The position numbers and the translations under genes were made by a program. The notes beneath the pieces are model-generated. The model was not told the origin of the DNA. It worked only from the letters and a program-made list of their open reading frames with translations, and ran no database searches. A DNA stretch of 64,000 nt, from contig JAFZDQ010000033.1 in assembly GCA_017561085.1 (NCBI GenBank), positions 1-64,000 on the forward strand. Direction: 5' to 3'. Position 1 is the first letter of the stretch, and the number at the start of each line of letters is the position of its first letter. The stretch is from Lachnospiraceae bacterium. GTDB lineage: Bacteria > Bacillota > Clostridia > Lachnospirales > Lachnospiraceae. This document shows, piece by piece, positions 14,770-23,903 of the stretch.

Positions 14770-16441
14770 AATATGCTACCCTTAATACCTCTTCCATGGT
14801 CGTAATGCCGGATTTTAAGTAAGTAAGTGCGCACTGCTTTAATGTCCGCATCTTCTGATGCTTTAATGCATAGTCTTTAATCTCTTCTACAGCCGCATTT
14901 TCCGTAATCAGGCGACGTACCTCTTTATCTATCTGTAAAATTTCATGTACTGCCACTCTTCCTTTGTAACCGGTGTGATTACATGCACTGCATCCGCAGG
15001 CTTTCTTTGCTATCGTAATATCGCCGCCGGCAAATTCCTGCTCCTCCGGTGTAAGGACTACCGTATCGGCGCACTCAGGACATACCTTTCTCATCAGTCT
15101 CTGGGCAACCACACCTACCATGGAATTGGCAATTAAGTAAGGCTCCAATCCCATATCTTTTAATCGGATTGCCGAAGATGCCGCATCATTGGTATGTAAG
15201 GTAGAAAATACCAAATGTCCCGTAAGCGCGGAACGCACGGAAATGGATGCGGTTTCTGCATCTCTGGTTTCTCCTACCATGATAATATCCGGGTCCTGAC
15301 GAAGCAGTGCCCTAAGTCCCGATTCAAAGGTAAGTCCTGCTAAGGGATTCACCTGCATCTGGTTTACCTTGGGCAGATTCTTTTCTACCGGATCTTCAAT
15401 GGTAGATATATTCACCTGACGGGCAGACAATTCTTCCAAAATCATGTATAAGGTTGTGGTCTTACCGGAACCGGTAGGACCTGTTAAATAAATAATCCCG
15501 TTGGGAGATTTTAACATTTTCTGTAATTTTTCAAAATCATCCTCTAACATTCCCATGGTGGCACTGTTATCGATTCTGGCATTTCCCGACAAAAGACGAA
15601 GCACTGCTTTTTCGCCGAATACGGTAGGAATCACAGATACACGGATGTTTAAATATCCGTCCGGCTGCTTTACCTTAAAGTGACCGTCCTGGGGTCTTCT
15701 TCTTTCCGCAATATCCAGTTCTGACAAAATCTTAATTCTGGCAATCAGGGAATTATGTACATTCACCTTTAAGGTGACATACTCTACTATGGTTCCGTCC
15801 ACACGCATTCTGACAATGGTTTTATCCTCAAAGGGCTCAATGTGGATATCACTGGCCCCTGCACTGTAGGCACGCTGGATGAGGCTGCTGAGCAGGTTGA
15901 TAATGGGGGTATCGTCATCCCCTTCTTCTACTTCAATTTCTTCCACTACCGTCTGGGTGGTTTCATTCACCTTGGTAGCCGCCTGCTTCGCCGAAATCTC
16001 GGAATAAAAATAGCGGATTGCCTTTTGTAGCGGCACTTTTTCGCTCAGAAGTATCGCAAGCTCCTGACCGGTAATCTGACGCACATCCTCAAGGGCATAA
16101 AAATTCAGCGGGTCGTTTACTACCACCTGTAATCTGCCGTTTAACATACCTACCGCAAGCATGCAGTACTTTTCAGCCATCTGCCTGGGAATCATGTCCA
16201 CCGCATTAATATCGATGGTCAGGCTTTCTAACTTTACTACCTGACATTCCATTTTCGTCGCCATCGCCTGCAGCATCTGGTTTTCCGTAATATATCCCTG
16301 TTCAATCAGCATTTCTCCGAGACGCTTTCCGTTTCCGTCCTTTTGAAATTCAAGTGCTTCTTCCAAAGCCTGTCTGGTCAGGTATCCCTGTTCAATTAAT
16401 ACATCACCTATTTTTAAATTTCTGCCGGTTATTGTTTCCAT
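14759..16441 (-). CDS. pilB: Type IV pilus / type II secretion assembly ATPase PilB (GspE family)
   Basis: The 560-aa hexameric ATPase powers pilin polymerisation. It has two N-terminal MshEN-like modules (GDVLIEQGYLT and GEMLIEQGYIT), then the ATPase core: Walker A GPTGSGKTTT, the Asp box IEDPVE, Walker B DPDIIMVGE, a His box (STLHTND) and a tetracysteine zinc site (CPEC...CGCSAC). MshEN modules in other bacteria can bind c-di-GMP; whether these do is not known. AGGAGG precedes the ATG. It lies between pilO and the minor pilins. Confidence 0.95.
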   Translation of the reverse strand: METITGRNLKIGDVLIEQGYLTRQALEEALEFQKDGNGKRLGEMLIEQGYITENQMLQAMATKMECQVVKLESLTIDINAVDMIPRQMAEKYCMLAVGMLNGRLQVVVNDPLNFYALEDVRQITGQELAILLSEKVPLQKAIRYFYSEISAKQAATKVNETTQTVVEEIEVEEGDDDTPIINLLSSLIQRAYSAGASDIHIEPFEDKTIVRMRVDGTIVEYVTLKVNVHNSLIARIKILSELDIAERRRPQDGHFKVKQPDGYLNIRVSVIPTVFGEKAVLRLLSGNARIDNSATMGMLEDDFEKLQKMLKSPNGIIYLTGPTGSGKTTTLYMILEELSARQVNISTIEDPVEKNLPKVNQMQVNPLAGLTFESGLRALLRQDPDIIMVGETRDAETASISVRSALTGHLVFSTLHTNDAASSAIRLKDMGLEPYLIANSMVGVVAQRLMRKVCPECADTVVLTPEEQEFAGGDITIAKKACGCSACNHTGYKGRVAVHEILQIDKEVRRLITENAAVEEIKDYALKHQKMRTLKQCALTYLKSGITTMEEVLRVAYYEE

Positions 16442-16464
16442 CTGCCAAGCCTCCTGCCGTTTTG

Positions 16465-17241
16465 CTACTGCTCACACATAAAAATTTCAACACTGACTGT
16501 GATTCTGCTTACCTGCTGCTCTGCTGCCGGTTTGAAAATATCGGACACGCTCCCTGCATCCTCTGCGGGTTGCTTCTCCCCATCAGCCGCCGCTTCTTCC
16601 GCATCAGTTTCCCCTGCAGCGTTCTCCTTCTCTTGTACGGCCAAATCCGCAGAAAGCACATTCTCTGCCTCTGCCAAAACCGTTGCCGTGGAAAACTCTG
16701 CCGCGGTAATACTGATTGCAGGATAATGCTTGGAAATATCATCCAGCAAAGCCATCATATCCTCTTTCGTACCTTCTGCCGTACAGGTTACCCTTGCTGA
16801 ATAAACGCCACCGCCTGCGACTTTCATCTCATCTGTCATCTCCGGGGTCATCCCCTTATTTGCCGCATACTGATACCATTTCAAATCACTTTTGGCATCA
16901 GGCATGGTCACACTCATATTCTGTATCTTCAGATTATGATTCAGCATCAGAACCGTCATCATATTTTCTGCTTCCTGACTTTGCAGCACAGGATAAAAAC
17001 GCTGCAAAACAAGGCTCATCTTGCTTTTGGTATTTTCTTCCTTTTTCACCATATCATCTGCCAGGGACGCCGCCATATCCATAGCCAGTTCCTGGTCCTT
17101 GGTGGTTAAAATTTCTCTTTCCAGCTGGGCATTTTTCCGGGAAAGGGGCTTAAATACCCCAAACACAAACAACACCAGTACCAAAAATGCTGCCAGATAA
17201 GAAAGTAGTCTTTTATCGCTTTCCGTGATTATCATATTCAT
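16465..17241 (-). CDS. pilO: PilO-like pilus inner-membrane alignment protein
   Basis: The 258-aa bitopic protein has a short cytoplasmic N-terminus, one membrane helix (LLSYLAAFLVLVLFVFGVF), a coiled-coil-like segment and a C-terminal ferredoxin-like region interrupted by an Ala/Glu-rich insert (about residues 200-235). This is the PilO/GspM layout. It follows the PilM-PilN fusion and precedes pilB, the usual order of the alignment subcomplex. AGGAGG lies 7 bases upstream. Sequence conservation in the family is low, so position weighs heavily. Confidence 0.8.
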   Translation of the reverse strand: MNMIITESDKRLLSYLAAFLVLVLFVFGVFKPLSRKNAQLEREILTTKDQELAMDMAASLADDMVKKEENTKSKMSLVLQRFYPVLQSQEAENMMTVLMLNHNLKIQNMSVTMPDAKSDLKWYQYAANKGMTPEMTDEMKVAGGGVYSARVTCTAEGTKEDMMALLDDISKHYPAISITAAEFSTATVLAEAENVLSADLAVQEKENAAGETDAEEAAADGEKQPAEDAGSVSDIFKPAAEQQVSRITVSVEIFMCEQ

Positions 17242-17253
17242 CTTTCTACCTCC

Positions 17254-18690
17254 TTATCTTCCTGCTTTTTCAGCCAGACACAATACCACATGAATGTTGT
17301 AATTGTCATGGCCCTTTACATAGGTATATCCGCTATACTCTACCGCTTCAAAAATTTCCTGTGACTGCAGCGCAGTGATAAAACCGTTAATATTACGCAC
17401 ATCCTTCGCTGAAGCAGTAAGTGTCAGAATACCGCTGTCTCTCTGGAAACTCAAAAGAGAAAAGGTCACCTGATCCCCTGCACACGCCGAAACCACCGCT
17501 TCCACGGAAGAATTGACGGTGGGATAAGTCATCAAATGGTTCCAAATAGTCTCTACTTCCACGATCCTTCTTTCCATATCGCTGATACTTGCAGTTGACA
17601 TTTTGTAGCTGGCATGGTTGTTTACGGTATCTTCCTCCTGCATGGAACCCTGCAGACGCTCCAATTCCTTCATGCCGTTTCTGTATGTATTACCCATGAA
17701 AGCAGAAATCACGAGACATACAAGGAGTACCAGAAGCGCCGGCCACATACGTTGAAACAGTTCCCGTCTCTTTCTCTGCTCTTTCTGTTCTTTTTTAATC
17801 TGTTTGTACAAAGATATGCCTGTTGTTTTACCCAAAAGGCATCCTGCCCCATAGATGAAATCAACTTTTTTCTTCTTTACACCCTGACTTGGCGAAATCA
17901 CCTTTGCACCGGTAAATTCACTTCTCTCCGGCATCAGCTCAAGCAGCTGTTTTTCCCCTTCTCCGCACAAATACAGAGTCTCCACTGACTCCTTCATCTG
18001 CTGGGAAGTCATAAACTGCATGATTTTATCGGTGATGGACTCCAGGGAGCTTTGGCACGCCTCCGGAGATTCACTGTCCAAAAGGCGGTTTTTCTGGGAA
18101 TAGTTATACTTTCCGTTTACGAAAAGCATACTGATTACATCACGGCCGTCCAAAACCTGGATTAAGCAGGTTTTGTCCTTGATTTCCGGTGCATAGGTAA
18201 ACAGTTTCACAAGGGAACTGATTGCGGATTCAATTGCCACCAGTTCAATTCCTGCCTGTCTGAAAAGGGAAATATTGGTATTTAAGAAGGATTTTTCAAC
18301 TGCAGTTGCCAGAATTCTCTGGGTCTTTAAGCCCTTCTCCGTATCCAGTCCGCAATAAGTAAACAAGGTTTCATCCGTACGGTTCTCGGCAAATTCCCTG
18401 GAGATCATTTTTTTCAGTTCTGCTTCCTTTAATTTAGGAAACTGAAGTACTTTATGTACAAACTGACTGCTGTTGATAACAAGGGTAACTTCTTTCCTGG
18501 GTATCCTGTTTTTGGCAAAAAAGGCCTTCACCCAGGAAAGAAACGCCTCTTCGTCGGTAATAATACCATTGATGATACTTCCCTCCGGGGCCTCGTCCTG
18601 CCAGATATTCTGCACTTTCACGGTCCGGCCCTTTTCTACAGCCTCAACCACCTGTACCAATTGATTGGATAAATATAAAATCGTAGCCAC
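17254..18690 (-). CDS. PilM-PilN fusion (GspL-like) pilus protein
   Basis: This ~478-aa protein carries an actin-like PilM domain in about residues 1-290 (VNSSQFVHKVLQFPKLKEAEL, then the ATPase-like core). A basic linker and a membrane helix (MWPALLVLLVCLVISAFMG) follow, then a ~150-residue extracytoplasmic PilN-like domain. In most Gram-negative bacteria PilM and PilN are separate; the fused form resembles GspL of type II secretion. I prefer the GTG at 18690, 8 bases after GAGG, over the GTG at 18699 that overlaps that site. It follows pilC by 16 bases. Confidence 0.85.
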   Translation of the reverse strand: MATILYLSNQLVQVVEAVEKGRTVKVQNIWQDEAPEGSIINGIITDEEAFLSWVKAFFAKNRIPRKEVTLVINSSQFVHKVLQFPKLKEAELKKMISREFAENRTDETLFTYCGLDTEKGLKTQRILATAVEKSFLNTNISLFRQAGIELVAIESAISSLVKLFTYAPEIKDKTCLIQVLDGRDVISMLFVNGKYNYSQKNRLLDSESPEACQSSLESITDKIMQFMTSQQMKESVETLYLCGEGEKQLLELMPERSEFTGAKVISPSQGVKKKKVDFIYGAGCLLGKTTGISLYKQIKKEQKEQRKRRELFQRMWPALLVLLVCLVISAFMGNTYRNGMKELERLQGSMQEEDTVNNHASYKMSTASISDMERRIVEVETIWNHLMTYPTVNSSVEAVVSACAGDQVTFSLLSFQRDSGILTLTASAKDVRNINGFITALQSQEIFEAVEYSGYTYVKGHDNYNIHVVLCLAEKAGR

Positions 18691-18706
18691 GTTTTTCACC
18701 TCTTAC

Positions 18707-19909
18707 TTAGTAAACATTCATGCCGATTGCGGAATAAGAATCATAAATAGGCAACATCACCGCAATCATGATAAATCCGATAATCACCGCCATAATCACA
18801 ATTAATGCCGGCTCCAGATAGCCAATCAGCCTGTTCACCGCCATCTCAGACTCATAATCAAAGGAATCCGCCATGGAATCCAGCATTTTAACCAAATCCC
18901 CGCTTTCTTCCCCAACCCGGATAACCGCCGGGAGTTTCTTTACGAAACCATCTATTTCTTCTATGGTATCGCTTAGGCTGTGTCCTTCCCGCAGGCGGGA
19001 AATCGCCCCGTCAAACTGACTCTCTATGTAGACATTTCCAATGGTCTTTTTCACAATTTGCATCGCCGTCACAATGGGAATTCCCGCACTGTAAAGGGAA
19101 CAAAGTGACCTGGCAAATCTTGCCGTATATATGGTTTTTAACAGCTTTCCGATTACGGGAATCTTCAGTTTCTGTTCATCCAGACTGCGTCTTACGGAAG
19201 GCATTTTCAGTAAGATAACCAAAACCACCGCTACCACAAACAAAATAGCCAGAAGCAGTTTGTAATGCTCTTTGATAAATGCATTGCTTCCGAACAAAAT
19301 CCTGGTAGGAAGCGGAAGGCTTGCAAGGGAATCAAATAATTCCGAAAGCTGGGGCAAAATGAAATTCACAATAAATATCACAATTAGCACGGATAAGACG
19401 CATAAAATCTTCGGATAAGCCGTGGCACTCTTTAATTTGGTGGCCATCTGGTGCTCTTTTTCATAATGCACGGCAAGACGCTCCGCAGTTGCCGCAAGTT
19501 TACCGCTGCTCTCAGCTGCACGGTACATATGAATCATCAAAAGCGGAAATGCCCCTACCTGCTTCTCCATAGCTCCGGATATGGATTCTCCCTGCCTGAT
19601 TAATTTAAGGACCTTCGTTATGATGTCACGTTCTCTTTCTTTCCGGGTCTCTTCCTGGGACAAAATCGTCATGGCACGCACCAGTGTCACACCGGAGGCC
19701 AGCATATTCCCCAGTTCCCTGTTAAATTCCGAAAGCATAAGCGGTGATAACGGTCTGTATTTCTTACCTTCCAGTACATCCTCTGCATCTATCAGATACA
19801 AATCCTGTTCCTTCAGGCGCAAATATAATTCATCCTCATCGGCTGCCACCATCGTACCTATTTGCAATTTTCCCTTTTGATCTCTGGCCTGATATCCGTA
19901 TTTTGGCAT
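18707..19909 (-). CDS. pilC: Type IV pilus inner-membrane platform protein PilC (GspF family)
   Basis: The 400-aa protein has two GspF repeats (FNRELGNMLASGVTLVRAM and FARSLCSLYSAGIPIVTAM), each followed by membrane helices, and the C-terminal LEPALIVIMAVIIGFIMIA helix. It is the membrane platform on which PilB acts. It follows the pilin gene after an 85-base spacer with a hairpin. Confidence 0.95.
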   Translation of the reverse strand: MPKYGYQARDQKGKLQIGTMVAADEDELYLRLKEQDLYLIDAEDVLEGKKYRPLSPLMLSEFNRELGNMLASGVTLVRAMTILSQEETRKERERDIITKVLKLIRQGESISGAMEKQVGAFPLLMIHMYRAAESSGKLAATAERLAVHYEKEHQMATKLKSATAYPKILCVLSVLIVIFIVNFILPQLSELFDSLASLPLPTRILFGSNAFIKEHYKLLLAILFVVAVVLVILLKMPSVRRSLDEQKLKIPVIGKLLKTIYTARFARSLCSLYSAGIPIVTAMQIVKKTIGNVYIESQFDGAISRLREGHSLSDTIEEIDGFVKKLPAVIRVGEESGDLVKMLDSMADSFDYESEMAVNRLIGYLEPALIVIMAVIIGFIMIAVMLPIYDSYSAIGMNVY

Positions 19910-19960
19910 GTTACATCCTTACCTTCCACATAAATAGATTCTTCTTAAGAATACCGAAAT

Positions 19961-19982
19961 AGCGGTGTCCCAAAACACCGCT
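19961..19982 (-). terminator. Hairpin between major pilin and pilC (possible attenuator or RNA stabiliser)
   Basis: A perfect 8-bp stem (AGCGGTGT / ACACCGCT) lies between the pilin stop and pilC. On the minus strand it is followed by TATTTC and not by a clean T run. It may therefore only reduce read-through or protect the pilin mRNA 3' end. Confidence 0.55.
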
Positions 19983-19994
19983 AGTTTCTTTTCT

Positions 19995-20465
19995 TTATTG
20001 CAATACTGTCCAAACACCGTCTTTTAAGGTTACGGTAACAGAATCAAATTTCACTGTAATTCCCACAATCGTAAAATAACCGTGGTTCGATGACGCACCA
20101 CCTTCGGTAATGCTGTCACTTTCAAATACCACATCCACAATTTCCACGCCTTCCAGGTCCGCCATCCGGACAATTCTGGTCTTGTCAGCCTCGGATAAAT
20201 TATGATGGGCATTGGCTATGGTTCCGTCCCAGGCTGCATATTTCTCGGATTCAATGGCCTGGGCAGACATGTAAATGCTTCTTGCATTCAGTACATGCTG
20301 CTTTCCCTTGGCTTCATCAATAAAGCCCATAAGGCTGGGAATCAGAATGGCCGCCAAAACGGTAAGAATCAGCATAACCACTATCATTTCCACCAAGGTA
20401 AAGCCCTTGTTTACTCTCCCGAAATTGCATGCCCTGTTTTCTTTTTTGGTTGATAATAAAAGCAT
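19995..20465 (-). CDS. pilA: Major prepilin (PilA/ComGC-like)
   Basis: The 156-aa protein has a 21-residue leader ending NKG^FTLVEMIVVMLILTVLAA, the prepilin peptidase site with Glu5 and the long hydrophobic helix. A small C-terminal domain follows. First in the cluster behind a strong promoter and a GGAG 7 bases before the ATG, it is the likely major pilin. The processing peptidase is not in the window. Confidence 0.9.
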   Translation of the reverse strand: MLLLSTKKENRACNFGRVNKGFTLVEMIVVMLILTVLAAILIPSLMGFIDEAKGKQHVLNARSIYMSAQAIESEKYAAWDGTIANAHHNLSEADKTRIVRMADLEGVEIVDVVFESDSITEGGASSNHGYFTIVGITVKFDSVTVTLKDGVWTVLQ

Positions 20466-20513
20466 CGCAGCTCCCTCATATCTCTTCTTTTATTCGTCCG
20501 TATTATGAGTCTT

Positions 20514-20542
20514 ATTTTACCTTTTTTTTCACTTTCCGTCAA
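20514..20542 (-). promoter_or_regulatory. Promoter of the pilus operon
   Basis: On the minus strand TTGACG (20542-20537), a 17-base spacer and TAAAAT (20519-20514) lie about 50 bases before the major pilin ATG. Confidence 0.78.
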
Positions 20543-20624
20543 CCTTTGGAAGGATACCGGGTTATCTTCCGCTCCGGGTCCGTGCATTCCCGTAAATGGC
20601 TTTTTTCCGAAAAATTCCGGGAAC

Positions 20625-20659
20625 CAAAAAACCACCGCATTTCTTTCAAAATGCGGCGG
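20625..20659 (-). terminator. Terminator after thrS
   Basis: On the minus strand a ~10-bp stem (CCGCCGCATT / AATGCGGTGG) is followed by TTTTTTGG. It separates thrS from the pilus operon. Confidence 0.85.
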
Positions 20660-20676
20660 CTTCTTTCGCGTCATTA

Positions 20677-22644
20677 TTAAGCTTTCTTTTCTTCCTGTAC
20701 TTCTACCTTACGGATTTCCCTGGTGCGGATTTCCTTACAAATCTGTTCCGCAAAATCGCCGATGCTCTTAATACCTTCATCGCCTGCAAAACGGCTTCTT
20801 ACGGAAACGGTTCCGTCAGCCTCTTCCTGCTGACCTACTACCAGCATATAAGGTACCTTCGCAAGTCTTGCTTCACGGATCTTAAAGCCAATCTTTTCGG
20901 AACGGTTATCTACCGTAACAAGAACACCGTTCTTTTTCAGTTCTGCCTTCACCTTTTCCGCATATTCTTCATATTTCTCGGAAATAGGAAGTACACGTAC
21001 CTGTTCGGGACAAAGCCAGGTAGGGAACTTTCCTTCATATTTTTCAATGAGCCATGCAAGGGTTCTTTCATAGCATCCCATAGAGGTTCTGTGAATGATA
21101 TAAGGACGTACCTTATCCCCGTTCTGGTCAATATAATACATATCAAACTGTTCTGCCAAAAGGGCATCCCACTGGATGGTAATCATGGTATCTTCTTTAC
21201 CGTATACATTCTTGGTATTGATATCAATCTTAGGACCGTAGAAGGCCGCTTCGCCCACATCCTCAACAAAAGGAATGTTAAGTTCATTCATGATATCGCG
21301 CATATGCTGCTGGGTTTCTTCCCATACACTTGCTTCACCAATGTATTTGGTCTTATTTTCAGGATCCCACTTGGAAAGATGATAGGTTACATCCTCTTCC
21401 ACGCCAAGAGTCTGGAGACAGTGCTTTGCCAGTGCAAGACAGCCCTTAAACTCTTCTACCATCTGGTCAGGTCTTACAATCAGATGACCTTCGGAAATGG
21501 TAAACTGACGTACTCTGGTAAGACCATGCATTTCACCGGAATCTTCGTTTCTGAAAAGGGTGGATGTCTCACCGTAACGGAGCGGCAGGTCCCTGTAGGA
21601 ATGCTGGCTTGCTTTATATACATAATACTGGAAAGGACAGGTCATGGGACGAAGTGCAAATACTTCCTTGTCTACTTCTTCGTCACCCATTACAAACATA
21701 CCTTCCTTGTAATGATCCCAGTGTCCGGAAATCTTATAAAGGTCACTCTTTGCCATAAGAGGAGTCTTGGTTCTGATATAGCCCCATTCATTGTCTTCCA
21801 AATCTTCAATCCATCTTTGCATGGTCTGAATCATCTTCGCACCCTTAGGCATCAAAAGAGGAAGTCCCTGTCCGATTACATCAACGGTTGTAAAAAGTTC
21901 CATTTCACGGCCAAGTTTATTATGGTCACGGAGCTTGATATTTTCAAGGTATTCCAGATAATCCGCCAGTTCTTCCTTTTTGTTAAAAGCGGTACCGTAG
22001 ATTCTCTGAAGCATGGTTCTGTCCGAATCACCTCTCCAGTAAGCACCGGAAGAAGAGGTCAGTTTGAATGCTTTGATTCCCTTGGTGCTCATTAAATGAG
22101 GTCCTGCACAAAGGTCTACAAAATCACCCTGGCTGTAGAAGGAAATCACTGCATCTTCAGGAAGATCCTGAATGAGTTCTACCTTGTAGGGTTCTCCCTT
22201 TTCTTCCATGAATTTAATAGCTTCCGCTCTGGGAAGGGTGAACTTCTCTAATTTATTACCTTCTTTGATAATCTTTTTCATTTCTGCTTCGATTTTATCA
22301 AGGTCTTCCCTGGAAAAAGAAGCATGTTCAAAATCATAGTAATAACCGGTATCAATGGCAGGTCCGATCGCAAGCTTTGCTTCCGGGAACACTCTCTTTA
22401 CTGCTTCCGCAAGTACATGGGAGCAGGTATGTCTGACAACCCGTAAGCCTTCGGGATCATTTGCTGTCAGGATATTTAAAGTACAATCATCCTCTACCAC
22501 GGTACGAAGGTCTACTACCTCACCGTTTACTTCACCGGCGCAGGCTGCTCTTGCCAGACCTTCACTAATATCAGTTGCAATTTCATACACGCTTTTCGCG
22601 CTGTCGTACTCTTTTACAGAGCCATCTTTTAATGTGATTTTCAT
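20677..22644 (-). CDS. thrS: Threonyl-tRNA synthetase
   Basis: This 655-aa class II synthetase has an N-terminal TGS domain (MKITLKDGSVKEYDSAKSV), an editing domain with HTCSHVLAEA, and the catalytic core with motif 2 (RYGETSTLFRNEDSGEMHG) and motif 3 (RTSMGCYERTLAWLIE). It ends in an anticodon-binding domain. I chose ATG 22644 because AAGGAG lies 8 bases upstream; an earlier ATG at 22665 overlaps that site. It is controlled by the T-box leader upstream. Confidence 0.97.
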   Translation of the reverse strand: MKITLKDGSVKEYDSAKSVYEIATDISEGLARAACAGEVNGEVVDLRTVVEDDCTLNILTANDPEGLRVVRHTCSHVLAEAVKRVFPEAKLAIGPAIDTGYYYDFEHASFSREDLDKIEAEMKKIIKEGNKLEKFTLPRAEAIKFMEEKGEPYKVELIQDLPEDAVISFYSQGDFVDLCAGPHLMSTKGIKAFKLTSSSGAYWRGDSDRTMLQRIYGTAFNKKEELADYLEYLENIKLRDHNKLGREMELFTTVDVIGQGLPLLMPKGAKMIQTMQRWIEDLEDNEWGYIRTKTPLMAKSDLYKISGHWDHYKEGMFVMGDEEVDKEVFALRPMTCPFQYYVYKASQHSYRDLPLRYGETSTLFRNEDSGEMHGLTRVRQFTISEGHLIVRPDQMVEEFKGCLALAKHCLQTLGVEEDVTYHLSKWDPENKTKYIGEASVWEETQQHMRDIMNELNIPFVEDVGEAAFYGPKIDINTKNVYGKEDTMITIQWDALLAEQFDMYYIDQNGDKVRPYIIHRTSMGCYERTLAWLIEKYEGKFPTWLCPEQVRVLPISEKYEEYAEKVKAELKKNGVLVTVDNRSEKIGFKIREARLAKVPYMLVVGQQEEADGTVSVRSRFAGDEGIKSIGDFAEQICKEIRTREIRKVEVQEEKKA

Positions 22645-22696
22645 CTCTCTTCTCCTTTTTATCATTCTTAATCCGTTTTTCGTTCCTGATTGAAAT

Positions 22697-22997
22697 CAAA
22701 AAATCCCACGCACTACTTTCGTAATGCATGGGACGTTCAAAACGCGGTTCCACCTATGCTTGTCTCCTGCGCAGTGCGGCTTACGGAAACCACTCATGAC
22801 AATGTATCAGGTTAGTACATCATCTGCCTGTAACGAAGGCTTACGGACCGGATTAGGGCCACTCAGAGGTAGTTTTCGGATGCTTCCCGTAAGGATATTT
22901 TCAGCACAGCTTCTGCTCTTTCCAAAAGCCGATATCCCTCTCTGTTACCTTTCACATCGTACTCTTCTCGTCAACGTGTTCGCTTCTTCATTTCTTC
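22697..22997 (-). promoter_or_regulatory. T-box riboswitch of thrS
   Basis: The minus-strand leader contains the T-box core AGGTGGAACCGCG at 22755-22743, whose UGGAAC pairs with part of the terminator stem. A stem I region with an AGAGAGG motif lies upstream. A candidate specifier codon ACC (Thr) at 22870-22868 sits in AACTACCTCTGAG. Uncharged tRNA-Thr should stabilise the antiterminator and allow thrS transcription. It fills the gap between thrS and the XRE gene. Confidence 0.92.
22698..22733 (-). terminator. T-box terminator
   Basis: On the minus strand TCCCATGCATTAC pairs with GTAGTGCGTGGGA around a GAAA loop, followed by TTTTTTG. Confidence 0.88.
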
Positions 22998-23003
22998 CTA
23001 CTT

Positions 23004-23032
23004 ATCATAGGACACTTTTTCTCATCTGTAAA
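23004..23032 (-). promoter_or_regulatory. Promoter of the thrS T-box transcript
   Basis: On the minus strand TTTACA (23032-23027), a 17-base spacer and TATGAT (23009-23004) place the start near 22997. Confidence 0.7.
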
Positions 23033-23044
23033 GAGGTAATTTCA

Positions 23045-23764
23045 CTAATCTTCGCGGATGACACTGCAGCAGGTTCCGATATACTCAATATCATCCATCC
23101 GTTTCACCACAATGTCCTCTCCCATATTGTGCAGACATTTCAAACGGTACTGCTTTTCTTCTTCTATGTATTTCCGGATAAATATTTTCCCTTTTCTGTA
23201 AAATACAGCAAATTCCCCGTTTTTAGGAAAACGGTTTTCTAAAAGAATGGTATCTCCCTTACAGTAAAAAGGAATAAAATCATTGGTACTTAAGCGGATT
23301 CCCACAAAGGCCTGTTTCTCCGCCACTTCCACTTCTATGGTTTCGCAACTGGTATAATCAATTCCGTCATATACATTCCCGCCCGGAATCAGACAGGGAA
23401 TTTTGTGTTTCTCGGTAGATTCGCGGGATTCCTTCGCCACCATCGCTTCATATTTGGCAGTAAGCGAAATCAGACTTTTCCCATGATGGCCGCACATCCT
23501 GAAATTCCTCAAAAGGGCCTTTTCTTCGACCGTATGGGCACACTTTCCCATGAAACAATTCACTGAAAGGTTCAGTGCTTCCGCCATCTGCATTACTGTT
23601 GAAATTTTGGGGTCTGTGGTCTTACCGTAATAAATATTTCTTACCGTTTCCAACGGAAGATTACACATTTCAGAAAACTCTGCTATGCTGATTCCCCGCT
23701 CCGTTAACAGTTGTCTGAGTCGTATGCCTGCCTGCATAATTTTACCCAATGTCTTTTTTGACAT
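23045..23764 (-). CDS. XRE-family regulator with LexA/S24-like C-terminal domain
   Basis: The ~239-aa protein has an N-terminal HTH (RLRQLLTERGISIAEFSEM...TVRNIYYGKTTDPKIST). A C-terminal domain of ~100 residues (GDTILLENRFPKNGEFAVFYRKGKIFIRKY) looks like the S24 fold used by cI/LexA-type repressors. I see no clear Ser-Lys self-cleavage pair. The start is uncertain: ATG 23764 or GTG 23776, neither with a strong Shine-Dalgarno. It is divergent from the solo Spo0A_C gene and shares a 140-base intergenic region, so cross-regulation is possible. Confidence 0.82.
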   Translation of the reverse strand: MSKKTLGKIMQAGIRLRQLLTERGISIAEFSEMCNLPLETVRNIYYGKTTDPKISTVMQMAEALNLSVNCFMGKCAHTVEEKALLRNFRMCGHHGKSLISLTAKYEAMVAKESRESTEKHKIPCLIPGGNVYDGIDYTSCETIEVEVAEKQAFVGIRLSTNDFIPFYCKGDTILLENRFPKNGEFAVFYRKGKIFIRKYIEEEKQYRLKCLHNMGEDIVVKRMDDIEYIGTCCSVIRED

Positions 23765-23791
23765 TTCTTTCTTCACTTTTTTGATAAAAAA

Positions 23792-23820
23792 ATGTTACAC
23801 TTGATATTTTTCACTGTCAA
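23792..23820 (-). promoter_or_regulatory. Promoter of the XRE-family gene
   Basis: On the minus strand a perfect TTGACA (23820-23815), a 17-base spacer and TAACAT (23797-23792) precede the gene. The transcript would have a short 5' leader. Confidence 0.7.
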
Positions 23821-23903
23821 CTATTATTTTATTATTTTTATATCATATTTACGCCAAAAAATTCACATTATGAATTAACCAAAAGGAGGCCCCTGTAAAA
23901 AAC

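Noticed and set aside
20596..22095. A 499-aa open frame on the plus strand opposite thrS
   Set aside because: It is antisense to a fully supported thrS, has no Shine-Dalgarno or family features, and its composition is that of a shadow frame.
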